This document shows, one piece after another, positions 10,252-19,338 of a DNA stretch of 64,000 nt. Location: the NCBI GenBank assembly GCA_020744425.1, contig JAGMUV010000029.1, positions 62,001-126,000 of the forward strand, given 5' to 3'. Every line of letters begins with the position of its first letter. The first letter of the stretch is position 1. Origin of the DNA: Dactylonectria macrodidyma. Lineage: Eukaryota > Ascomycota > Sordariomycetes > Hypocreales > Nectriaceae. Under the pieces are notes generated by a model, which saw nothing but the letters and a program-made list of their open reading frames with translations, made no database searches and was not told the origin of the DNA. The translations under genes were made by a program, and so were the position numbers.

Positions 10252-10626
10252 GATAGTGAGGGCACCCTCCCTGGGAAATGGACGCGAGTCGACGGAAGTA
10301 ATTGCTAGGGCGATCTCACTTGCTCCGATGCGGAGACGGATGGCCAGGAGGCACTTGCCATGATGTCAAAGGGTATGGATATCTTAGAAGCCATCGTATC
10401 CCGATTATTGGCACAGTTACTAGAGCCCGGGCGTGAGGACAAGCCGACCGAAACGGTAGCGCGGGAACCTAATCCTTACAGGACGCTACCGAGTCCGTTC
10501 GAGGCGACGCTGAAATTAGATAAGGGAACGGTCGTGGTAGAGATTAAAAACTCGGGGAAGGAAGGAGCTTGGTCTACATTCTTGGCAGAGGTTCACTGCT
10601 CAGGTTACAGCAGCCCCATGAGATGA
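10252..10626 (+). pseudogene. Possible former C-terminal extension of the BAH/PHD gene
   Basis: In the frame of exon 4, two TAG codons (10249 and one near 10303) separate the finger from a further open stretch. It includes NPYRTLPSPFEATLKLD and a Cys-containing segment. It may be a conserved third domain cut off by nonsense mutations, or unrelated 3' sequence. Confidence 0.4.
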
Positions 10627-10844
10627 CTTTTCTAACATTAGATTGATGGTGTGGTAGTGAAGATATGGGTGCAGCTCCTGGTACACCAGGGCTGTATACG
10701 CGGCACGGGCAACGATGTTGAGTGGCGAAAGCCTTAGGTAATGGTGCATTTTGTTGGGTATTTTTCTTCTCTATTATAGTACGGGAGAGAACAAAAATAT
10801 GGCTGTTTCTCACTCATCTGAAGATTGACGGGCTAGCACTTGTC
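10627..10844. other. Flank of hAT element 1, nothing recognised
   Basis: Short stretch with no gene. Its last eight bases do not match the bases after the right end of the hAT, so this flank and the right flank were probably not originally contiguous. Confidence 0.4.
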
Positions 10845-12607
10845 CAGACCTGCGTATTTGGATACGATATATCGATATCAACTCTGCTATCTGGATATAT
10901 CGATATGGATATATATTAATATCAATATAACTCTCTGCCTCTTAAATGGATATCCAGATTGATATCCACCTAAATACCGCTCTCTGGTTGGCTGAAAAGA
11001 TCTTATCAATTGATTAGATAATGAAAGACTTTCTCTCAATTTCAACATCAGCACCACCATCTCAGTACTCGTTCAAACGGCCCTAGGTATTCTAGCACAA
11101 TTAGCTTATCCAGGTGATTTATCGACCATGACATCATCCCAGACCACCGCCGCCTCTACGCCCTCGATTTCGGACCAGCCCATTACTGGGACGTCTCTGG
11201 ACTTTTTCCTCTTCTTCAAAGCAACATATCCTGATGAGGACACCCAGAACACCACCGGCGGGTCACGTACGCGCAAATCTAGGGGTATGGTGATGTATCG
11301 ATGTCTCCATTGCCCTGCCGATAAGCCCTGGGCGAATCGGAAGCGGGACAACACATGGCATCCCGCCCGGCGGTGCCATGCCGATATTATCTCTTCCCTC
11401 GATCGCACGCTCATTGGGGGCAGTTCTGATGTTCTAGATGATGAAAGGGAAGCCAAACGTCCTCGGATTGATGCCTCCTTTCCCTCTCGTTACTCGGATG
11501 TCTCTCTCCGCCGTATGTTCGACCGCGATCGGTATTTAGATGCAATAATCAGCCTAATCACACGCCGCCGGCTTGCCTTCTCAGCAATTACCTGGGATGA
11601 GATGCAAGAGAGGATGCTAGCAGGTAATCCTGCTATAGAGGACCTTTTAGTGACCAACCGAAGTGCTCTAATGCGACTAATTGATGCCACATATGAGTTA
11701 TATTCTTCTCAGCTCATGGCGACTCTTGAAGCTTCCATCTCAAAGATCCATATCCTCTCTGATCTTTGTACTTAATAAGTACTACACCTTATCAGACCAG
11801 ACACCTGTGTATGCCGCCGCACTCCTTCTCGATCCCTCGAAACGAAGAAAATACATTGAGCGGAATTGGCAAGAATCCTGGCACGCGCCTGCTATTGCTG
11901 CTGCCCAGCAAATTTGGCTAGATGAATATAATGCCGCGCCAATCCCAGAATCCTTGCGGGTGCCTCTAGATGTGTCCTCTTCATCTGGGAGGCAGCGCAA
12001 CGAGCTGGATGAGTTGTTGAGCGATATTGCTGTTACTGGCCCTATCTTAGACGACGCCGATGACTTCGAAACCTTTATTGATGCACCACCGACCCGGATA
12101 GCTGGCTCTCCTCTCGAGTGGTGGCTACATCGAGATCAAAGGAAAGCATATCCGCGGTTATCCCGCATGGCAATTGATATCCTCTCAATCCCTCCTGAAT
12201 CATCTGATATTGAGTCTCACTTCTCATCGGCGCGGCGTACGCTATCATGGGATAGAGAGAGCATGACCTGCGAGAACCGGGCGAAGGTTGAGTGTGTGGG
12301 CATCTGGATGCGCGAGGGTATCATTGTGCCCAGGTCTTACGGTGGCAGGGGCGTTATTTCGAGCGTTGCTGTTGAATTTAGCGTTGAAATAGAGGCAGAG
12401 GACTTTCTAGATTAGGGTACTTTCTTGTTCTTTCCTCTAGCCTGCAAGAATTATATGTGGTTTATCTAGATATCAACCTTGCTAAAGTGGCTATGTGGCT
12501 GTATGGATATCTACTTAGATATATCGATATCCAAATAATTTCTCCCACTTATCTGGATATCGATATAAGGGCCAGAATTTCGGTGGATATCGATATACGC
12601 AGGTCTG
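10845..12607 (+). mobile_element. hAT element 1, internally deleted
   Basis: Ends carry the 13-bp inverted repeat CAGACCTGCGTAT (10845-10857 and 12595-12607), starting with CAG as hAT TIRs often do. Both subterminal regions are packed with GATATC, CGATAT and GGATAT motifs, typical of transposase-binding arrays. No 8-bp duplication flanks it (left CACTTGTC, right AATGTAGA). The right end sits in the transposase frame of hAT element 2. Confidence 0.65.
11128..12415 (+). pseudogene. hAT transposase with the catalytic core deleted
   Basis: The first frame (11128-11775) has a BED-like zinc-binding start (YRCLHCPADKPW, WHPARRCH) and an N-terminal helical region. The second (to 12415, another frame) starts in the post-catalytic region (NKYYTLSDQTPVYAAALLLD) and contains the hAT dimerisation domain (PLEWWLHRDQ, then DILSIPPESSDIESHFSSAR). 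The RNase-H-like DDE core expected between them is missing, and the join near 11.75 kb shifts frame. The element is therefore non-autonomous, though its ends and dimerisation domain look well kept. Confidence 0.85.
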
Positions 12608-13159
12608 AATGTAGAGGTTCTCGATTTGAAAGAAGGCGATGTGACAATAGACGATCCATCGAATAAGAAGTTCCTTGAACTCGTCAAATCGGCGTTTGAA
12701 TACAAGGGTGGATATGCTGTTGAAGTCGACAATTGATGGTTGCGGTGGTTGGCTCTTCGCATGTCTGTGCTCACCAGTCTCCCGATCGATTTGGTGTTTC
12801 GATTCCAGGTGGTCCAAAGCAGTACAATTGCCCTTGCCAGAAATAGGAAGTCCCTGTTAGCACTGCTGCTGTTCGCACAGATAATAGTACCAGAACCTCT
12901 TTATCGGGTCCTGCTTGAGTTATATGTCCTCACCATACTGCCAGACGACTGATGTCCTTTTCTTGGTGTGCTTTTGGGATTTTGCCACAACAGAGTAGCG
13001 AACATATTGCTTCCCATTCAGCTTGAATTCGTCGGGTTCGACTAGGATTCCGTCGGGGTCGTTTGGGCGAGGACTAATATGTGTTAGAGCAAGAATAACT
13101 CTGTCAGAATCAGGACGGCGACTGCCGGCAGCACCGAAATAGCTGGAGATAGTGGCCAT
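12608..13159 (-). pseudogene. hAT element 2 transposase, N-terminal part with two TAA stops
   Basis: Read from 13159 down, one frame gives a BED-finger start (TKKRTSVVWQYGEDI, YYYLCEQQQC) and then the conserved hAT segment FKELLIRWIVYCHIAFFQIE. Two TAA codons interrupt it near 12922 and 12865, both explicable as CAA to TAA (RIP). The frame stops abruptly where hAT element 1 begins at 12607, and the rest of the protein is not found beyond 10845. A nested insertion followed by deletion or rearrangement is the likely history. Confidence 0.78.
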
Positions 13160-13409
13160 GGTGTAGCTAGTGAGTGGACTATTCAGACACGTCTACTATA
13201 GCAGAAGGACTGCTGAAGTGACGACCGACGCGTTTGCTTCCATGCTTTTGATAGCAGAGCAATCTGCGCACGTTGGATGTTAACCCTGTGGCGGAACGAT
13301 GGTTCGCGCGTCGTGTCGTGGTCTGCGACTGGAGCTGCGACGGGAGCCCCGTCATGACCACTCAATTAGGCTTAGCCCCTGCCTTATTAGGTTAGACCAT
13401 TGGAACTCT

Positions 13410-13530
13410 AGGAGCTGGTTGCCAATCAATCCAATCCAGTCCAAATCTTCGAGAAACCCAAATCCAGTCCAGCCTTTTTCCGTCCACTCCAGTCCAATCC
13501 AAATTGCCCTCCAATCCAATAACATCACTG
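13410..13530 (-). repeat. Subterminal repeat array and probable end of hAT element 2
   Basis: Multiple CCAATCCAGTCC and CCAATCCAAAT units between 13422 and 13522. Read on the minus strand the segment begins CAGTGATG at 13530, a plausible hAT terminus, exactly where MULE transposase sequence breaks off. Confidence 0.55.
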
Positions 13531-13800
13531 CTCACGCTGACAGAGTGACTTGAGATGCTGTAATGCCCATGAGTAGTCCTCTTCTGATTCGCCCGAGAGG
13601 AAGGCAAATGCAATACAGAAAGAACGCTGATAGGAATCGACTCCAACCATATTAAGGAGTGGCATCGCGTGCTTATTCGTCTTGTAGGTGCAATCTAACA
13701 ATAAGACGTCTGGATTGCATTGTAAATATGCAATAGAGTCTGGATGGGCGAAGAAGATAGCTATTAACCGGTTGTCTGAATCCAATCGTGTTGAGACCGT
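13531..13800 (-). pseudogene. MULE transposase fragment, interrupted by hAT element 2
   Basis: Minus-strand frame with RLDSDNRLIAIFFAHPDS, LLLDCTYKTNKHAMPLLN and FCIAFAFLSGESEEDYSWAL, very close to the element B transposase and less close to C. It breaks at QRE near 13530 where the hAT terminus begins. Its other side ends about 30 bp from the TIR of element C. Confidence 0.85.
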
Positions 13801-13909
13801 ATGACTAAGATGGTCCGATCTGCTGGGTCTTGATACATGCACCATGGGTGCAAATATCCTCACGTGACTCGTGCACCACCGGTGGTGCAACTATCATCCG
13901 TTATGTAAG

Positions 13910-14262
13910 GTCACGATAGCCATATTGAAAAGCGTCGCATATCACCGCTAGGTTCGTGCGACTAGATATGAGACATGGCTCATACTTTGGGGTCGTGTAT
14001 CCGGTTTTACATCCAACTTGTCGCATTAAGGATTCCAATCCAAACGACATGAGCTTAAATAGCTCTGCCCGAACACATGGCTGTTCAATTTCTGTTGTTC
14101 TTTAGATAATTCTCATCAATTGACTGGTGCCATTAATGATCCCTGTGGAGCCAATTGTCTGACAAAAAGGGATAACTAGCATACTACAAATTGACCCCCC
14201 AACTCAACGGTCAACAGCTTCTGCGGTATCAATCCAACTTACCGTGCCTTTCTTCTGCTAAG
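13910..14262. other. 5' untranslated region of element C
   Basis: No ORF. Sequence between the left TIR and the transposase ATG; nothing else recognised. Confidence 0.4.
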
Positions 14263-16779
14263 ATGAACCCAATTGACACCTCCCTTCGCTTCCCTGGTGA
14301 CGTCCTTCCTCCTGAAGGCCAATTCAACTCACTAGAGGAACTACGTACAGCAATCAATGCTTAGGCAGCACCACGAGGCTATGCCTTCGTGATCGGAAGA
14401 TCGAGGAAGACTTCCAATGGAAGAAGTACAGTTCACTTCAACTGTGACCGTGGAGGAGGGCGTACTCCTTCCCTCAATCCCTCGAAGAAGAAGCAGCAGG
14501 ATACTACAACACGACGTACAGGATGCCTCTTCTCTGTCACAGCAAAGGAAAGCTTGTGCAAGACTATATGGAGTCTGAGGCATCGTCCTGGGGCTGGCTT
14601 TGATCAACACAATCATGAACCAAGCTTCAGCCAACTAGCACATCCAACGCTTCGTCAACTATCCGGTCCAGAGGAATCAACTGTCCATCAACTCGCCAAT
14701 GCCGGCATTGCGCCAAGGGAGATCAGATCCTATTTACGCATGAACTCAGATACACTTGCTACACAGAGAGATATCTACAATTGTATTGCACGGGGCAAAC
14801 GGGAGCTTGCTAAAGGTCAAAGCCATATGCATGCCCTTGCTGACCACCTCGAGAGCGAGGGCTTCTGGAGTCAGATTCACCTTGACGAGAGTGGCAGAGT
14901 TACAGCAGTGTTATTTGCACATCCGAAGTCACTGGGATACCTCAAATTATATCCTGAGGTGCTTCTATTGGACTGTACATACAAGACCAATAAGTACAAG
15001 ATGCCTCTTCTCGATATAGTTGGTGTTGATGCTTGCTATCGATCCTTATGTATTGCATTTGCGTTCCTTAGTGGCGAGGAAGAGGATGACTTCATCTGGG
15101 CTCTTGGCCGGTTACGGAGTGTATATGAGCTTTGTGGAGCAACCCTTCCAGCTGTGATACTTACAGATCGCTGCCTTGCTTGTATGAATTCTGTTTCCTC
15201 TTGTTTCCCCGAGTCAAGCTCGATGCTATGCTTATGGCACATCAACAAGGCAGTTCTGACCCATTGTATGCCTGCATTCACTCGAGATAAACCCGAAGCC
15301 CAAGGGCAGAAAGACTGGAAGGAGTTCTACGGCTCTTGGCATGAGATTGTAGCCTCAACGACTGAGGATATCTACAACGAGAGGCTTGAGAAGTTCAAGA
15401 AGCGTTACATCCCTGACTACATCATCGAGGTGGGCTATATCATAGAGACCTGGCTGGATCCCTATAAGCAGAGGTTTGTCAAGGCGTGGGTTAACCAATA
15501 CCTTCACTTTGAGCAATATGTTACATCACGGTGCGAGGGTATTCATAAGCTCGTCAAATCTCATATGAACAACAACTCGCAAGTTGACCTCTTCGAGGCC
15601 TGGAGGATCATCAAGCTCGTTCTAGTAAACCAGCTTACCGAGCTCGAAGCAAACCAGGCTAAGCAGCATACTAGTGTACCTCTTCAGCTATCTGGGGTAT
15701 TGTACGGCAATATCCGTGGTTGGATCTCGCATGAAGCTCTACGGAAGGTTGAGGCTCAACGGGAACGACTATTGAACGAACTTCCTGCGTGTACAGGGGC
15801 CTTCTCTAGGACCCTCAGTCTGCCTTGTGCTCACACCCTTCAGCCTTTACTGGTGCAGAGTCAGCCCCTTCAACTACATCATTTCCATTCACATTGGCAT
15901 CTCCAACGCTCAGGAACCCCCCAGCTTATTATTGAGCCTCACAAGCAGTTTGATCGTCTAGCAGCTCGTTCAACGCTGCCACCAACAAGCACACAACGTG
16001 AGCCTTGTGCATTTGAAGCTGTTGAGAAAGCAGCACAACCAAAGGCACTACCGAAGTGTTCGAGATGTGGTGCACAAGGCCACACTAGGAAATTTAAAGC
16101 ATGCCCCTTACGTTACGAAGAGCTATTGCAGGCCCAAACCTCTACGACGACGCGTACAACAACACATACATCTACTCGCTCTGTAACTCGCTCACTGTCC
16201 CCGTTATCCCCATCAGGAGACTCTGTGGTATCTGAGATTATAGCATACACAACGACACATACGATAACACACACAACAACTCGTGTGCTATCTCCACCAG
16301 CAACCAGGCCAGCAACTGTCACTGCAGCAGTGCCCGCATTACGACCCGATGACCCCCGTGCTATCTACCAACGATACAAAGAAGCACGAGAGGCCTGGTA
16401 TGCTACATTGGATCGGGGAGCTGTCAAGACCAATCAACAATACCGGAAGGCCAAGGGTCTGCTTACACGCTACTCCAAAACAGAGTATAACTGGTGCCTT
16501 GACTATAAGCGAATGGGGCCTCGTTGCAAGATAGGAAATAGCTTCAGGGACTGGACTACAGAGGAGAAGATGAGTTATCTTGATTGGGATAGGGCTGAGA
16601 ACGAGCGGGTTGAACAGAATATAGGGATAGAGATGGCGAAGCAGCCTTTCTCAGGGCGGCGAGGCATGCGAGATATCTGGGATGCTGCGGAAAGAGATCT
16701 CGAATTACAGGAGGAATGGTACGGAGGTGGGAACCCCGCCCCCCCAACTAACATTTACATGAGTGACAGGAAATTGTGA
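14263..16779 (+). pseudogene. MULE transposase of element C, one TAG stop only
   Basis: From the ATG at 14263 the frame is open for 839 codons except TAG at 14362-14364, where element B has Trp (AINAW); TGG to TAG is a RIP-type G-to-A change. From 14389 the frame is open for 796 codons: FAR1-like N-terminal region, MULE DDE domain (LLLDCTYKTNKYKMPLLD near 14970, VILTDRCLACMN near 15160, LCLWHINKAVL near 15230), CCHC zinc knuckle (CSRCGAQGHTRKFKAC near 16057), a Thr-rich linker, and a conserved C-terminal module. An internal start, or a functional sister copy, would supply enzyme to element A, whose TIRs share its plan. Confidence 0.9.
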
Positions 16780-17173
16780 TTTCTATATATCATTAGAAAG
16801 AGAAAGAAAACGTAAATCTACGAGAATAGTTATGGTGACCCAATGGCTTGATTCAACAACGTTGTAGCTGAGTTCACATGTAGGGTTGAGCAGGCTTAGT
16901 AGTCACTCATACGATAACCGCAGGAATAGCAACAACAACACGATATTGCATTTATTGGCCTATTCTGCTGTATCACTGCGTTAGATGCTGTTTCTGTAGA
17001 TAGAAAAGAGATATCTCTTGCACACACATGATGCCTCTTACATAACGGATGATAGTTGCACCACCGGTGGTGCACAAGTCACGTGAGGATATTTGCACCA
17101 TCGATGGTGCATGTATCAAGACCCGTATGGTATGGTTTGACCCCCCATACCAGACCATACCAGACCATTCCGA

Positions 17174-18632
17174 TCACTGCGGCGAGCTCAATACGTATTT
17201 CTCAAGCACAGCGGCGAGAGAATCTTCAGCTTGTTGGAATCGTGTTTCCTTGGGCAAGAGGTCGGCATAGGCGGGCTCGGCCGGCGTGCGTGATTTGAGC
17301 TGCTTTTTATGGATATATGTGATCGCAGGTTTAGAGGTGATAGGATAGATACCGCTTTTCTCGAAGTCTCTCATGATATGAGCAGCTGAGAAGCCTTCGT
17401 AGTAAAATTCGTGAAAAGCAGCGGCAAAGGCAAGTCGTGTGAAGGCCAAGTTGCCCTCTCTTATCGACTGACGAAGAGCTTTTTGGTGTGCATTTTTCAA
17501 AAATTGAAAAGCACCCACATCGAGAGGTTGAAGGATATGAGTGGAATGCGGAGGCAAGGTACAAAACACGATATCGAACATGATACAATAGTTGACGAAC
17601 TGGAAGGTTGTATGACCGGTGAAGCCGTCGGTAATAAGAAGTCGATAAATTCTCTCGTTGGCCGGCCAAGACTTAGGTGGCTGCTTATATACATTATGAG
17701 GCCTTCCAGGCTCTCGCAACCACTCATCACAGCCAAACCACTCCTCTAGAGATAGCCCGGTCTTCTGTGCCTTAGCCGAAGCTTTCCAAGACTCAACGTT
17801 GAAGTGGTGAAGCCACTCGAATGCGATATCTCGGTTGCTGAAGCCGGTCTCTGACTTGGCAAAGCGCGTACCGGGCACACAGTCGATTTCTGACCATGAT
17901 TCTGTAGGAAATGCCTTGAAAATAAGCCACAGCGGTATCGTATCCCCTACAGCATTTCCTGACCCCAGAAGTGACGTTGTTTCGCGGTTGTTAGGATCAG
18001 AAACCTCTGGTCGTTGAGCACGAGTGGTTCGTACGATCAGGACTTGGATTCGCTCGCGGAGGCAGCCAATACGGATACCGCATTCGTCCTCATTCCACAT
18101 CTCTGAGGGACCGATATCTAGCTCTTCCACCGTGGATTTGAGGTTATCGAAGAAGGTCTCGGTGTTCTGGATGTCCGTTGTTTTCATATGACTTCCGTGC
18201 CTTATCCGCGGCCTTGATATGTGACGTTCTGAGTTCACGATGACGCCCTCGGAATTGAGAAAACCAATTCTTATTAAAGGGACTATCAGGAAACCCTCTG
18301 CTAAGTCGGAATTCCCTCGCAGCCTCCTCAACTTGAGCCCTTTCAGCTGGAAAGCCGGAACTCTCAAGCCAAACGACATATGCCACCAGGCCGGCCTCTT
18401 CCTCGGGCGTAATAAGCGGTGGGCGCCCTCGTTTGGCGGCAGGCTTTGGTCTCATCGCTTTCTCAACAGCCGCCTTAGTGACCTTGAGCTTCTGAGCCGT
18501 ATCACGATAGGAGCCGGGTTGCAGTCGGCCGTTGTTGGGGTTGTTGCGGGTGGCACGCGTGAAGCGCTTCTCGTTATTCTTGGCTGCCTCCACAGCTTTT
18601 TGGATCCGTAGATTAGCTGAGACTCGAGCCAT
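17174..18632 (-). pseudogene. pogo/Fot1-like (Tc1/mariner superfamily) transposase, frameshifted
   Basis: The ATG at 18632 (MARVSANLR) opens a frame with psq and CENP-B-type helix-turn-helix DNA-binding regions (GSYRDTAQKLKVTKAAVEKA, then FNKNWFSQFRGRH). Near 18190-18210 the reading moves by one base into a second frame that carries the DDE_1 domain: WNEDECGIRIG, LLITDGFTGHTTFQFVNYC and PPHSTHILQPLDVGAF, ending at 17174. The frameshift inactivates an otherwise well-preserved copy. No matching terminal repeats were found on the two sides. Confidence 0.85.
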
Positions 18633-18858
18633 AATGATCTCACACGTCTGAGTACTTGGTTTGAACTGAAATGGCCGTTTTTGGTGGGTTTTGGGGGTGT
18701 TTGAGTTCATATGCGGTATTTTGAGGTGTCTGAGAATTTTGTGGCTGTGTGCGAATTTTGTGACCAATTGAGGGGCGCGAAGCCTGCCCCGAAAGTTGGC
18801 TGGTGGGGCCTTGACCAACGGGTAAGCAGAAGTACACTCTAGCGAGATACTGTGGTAC

Positions 18859-18891
18859 TAGTGCTGGTGCTGGTGGTGCTAGTGGTGCTGG
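18859..18891. repeat. GGTGCT-type microsatellite
   Basis: Imperfect hexamer and trinucleotide repetition of GGTGCT/GCTAGT units. Confidence 0.7.
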
Positions 18892-19338
18892 GTTTCAGTT
18901 ATCGAGGTGTCAGTTGCGTGCCGTCGTCCCCACCAGCAAGGGCGGCCTGACCCATAGCATCACTCAGTAGGGCACTAGGCGAGTCTCTGATGGGAGGTAA
19001 GCTACTCTCTAGTAAAGCTCTATTATCAAGTTTTTTTTTAAGCCGAGGTAATGAAAAGTACCCGTTGGTTGTGGGCGGGGCCGGATCTAGCTTACCATGC
19101 TGCAGGAAGCTGCAAGCAAGCTTAGCATCGATGGAGCAAGGAGGCCTCTGAGACATATGCCTAGGCTAAGTCGTCCTAGGCTAAGTTATCCTAAGGGGAG
19201 AGGGATGCAGTAGCGGGGCTATGTTACTATTATCATGAGATGGACTAAACTTATATCCAGAACAACCTGTGCCAATCCGGCCATATTATGGGGCGCGGGT
19301 ACCTAGATCTCTGGCTAACGTGAGGTATTTTCGCTGCA
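18892..19338. other. Upstream region of the HET gene, no gene seen
   Basis: Includes a short tandem CCTAGGCTAAGT (19160-19182). No coding signature. Confidence 0.4.

Larger units (their letters stand above)
13825..17124 (+). mobile_element. MULE element C, about 85-bp TIRs with two palindromes, near-intact transposase
   Basis: Inverted ends 13825-13909 and 17037-17124 start GGGTCTTGATACAT. They carry the palindromes GCACCATCGATGGTGC (outer; the left copy has lost bases) and GCACCACCGGTGGTGC (inner), with CACGTGA between them and CGTTATGTAAG at the inner edge, the same plan as element A. The flanking nine bases (CGATCTGCT against GTATGGTAT) are not a duplication, so one flank has probably been rearranged. 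Confidence 0.82.

Noticed and set aside
12608..12733. Plus-strand frame NVEVLDLKEGDVTIDD resembling a gene end
   Set aside because: The opposite strand carries an unmistakable hAT transposase segment (FKELLIRWIVYCHIAFFQIE); the plus frame is its shadow.
13825..17124. 9-bp target duplication for MULE C
   Set aside because: Flanks CGATCTGCT and GTATGGTAT do not match; no alternative end placement gave a match.
17126..18880. Terminal inverted repeats for the pogo-like element
   Set aside because: GGTATGGTATGG and ATACCAGACC repeats at 17126-17165 have no inverted partner near 18830-18880.
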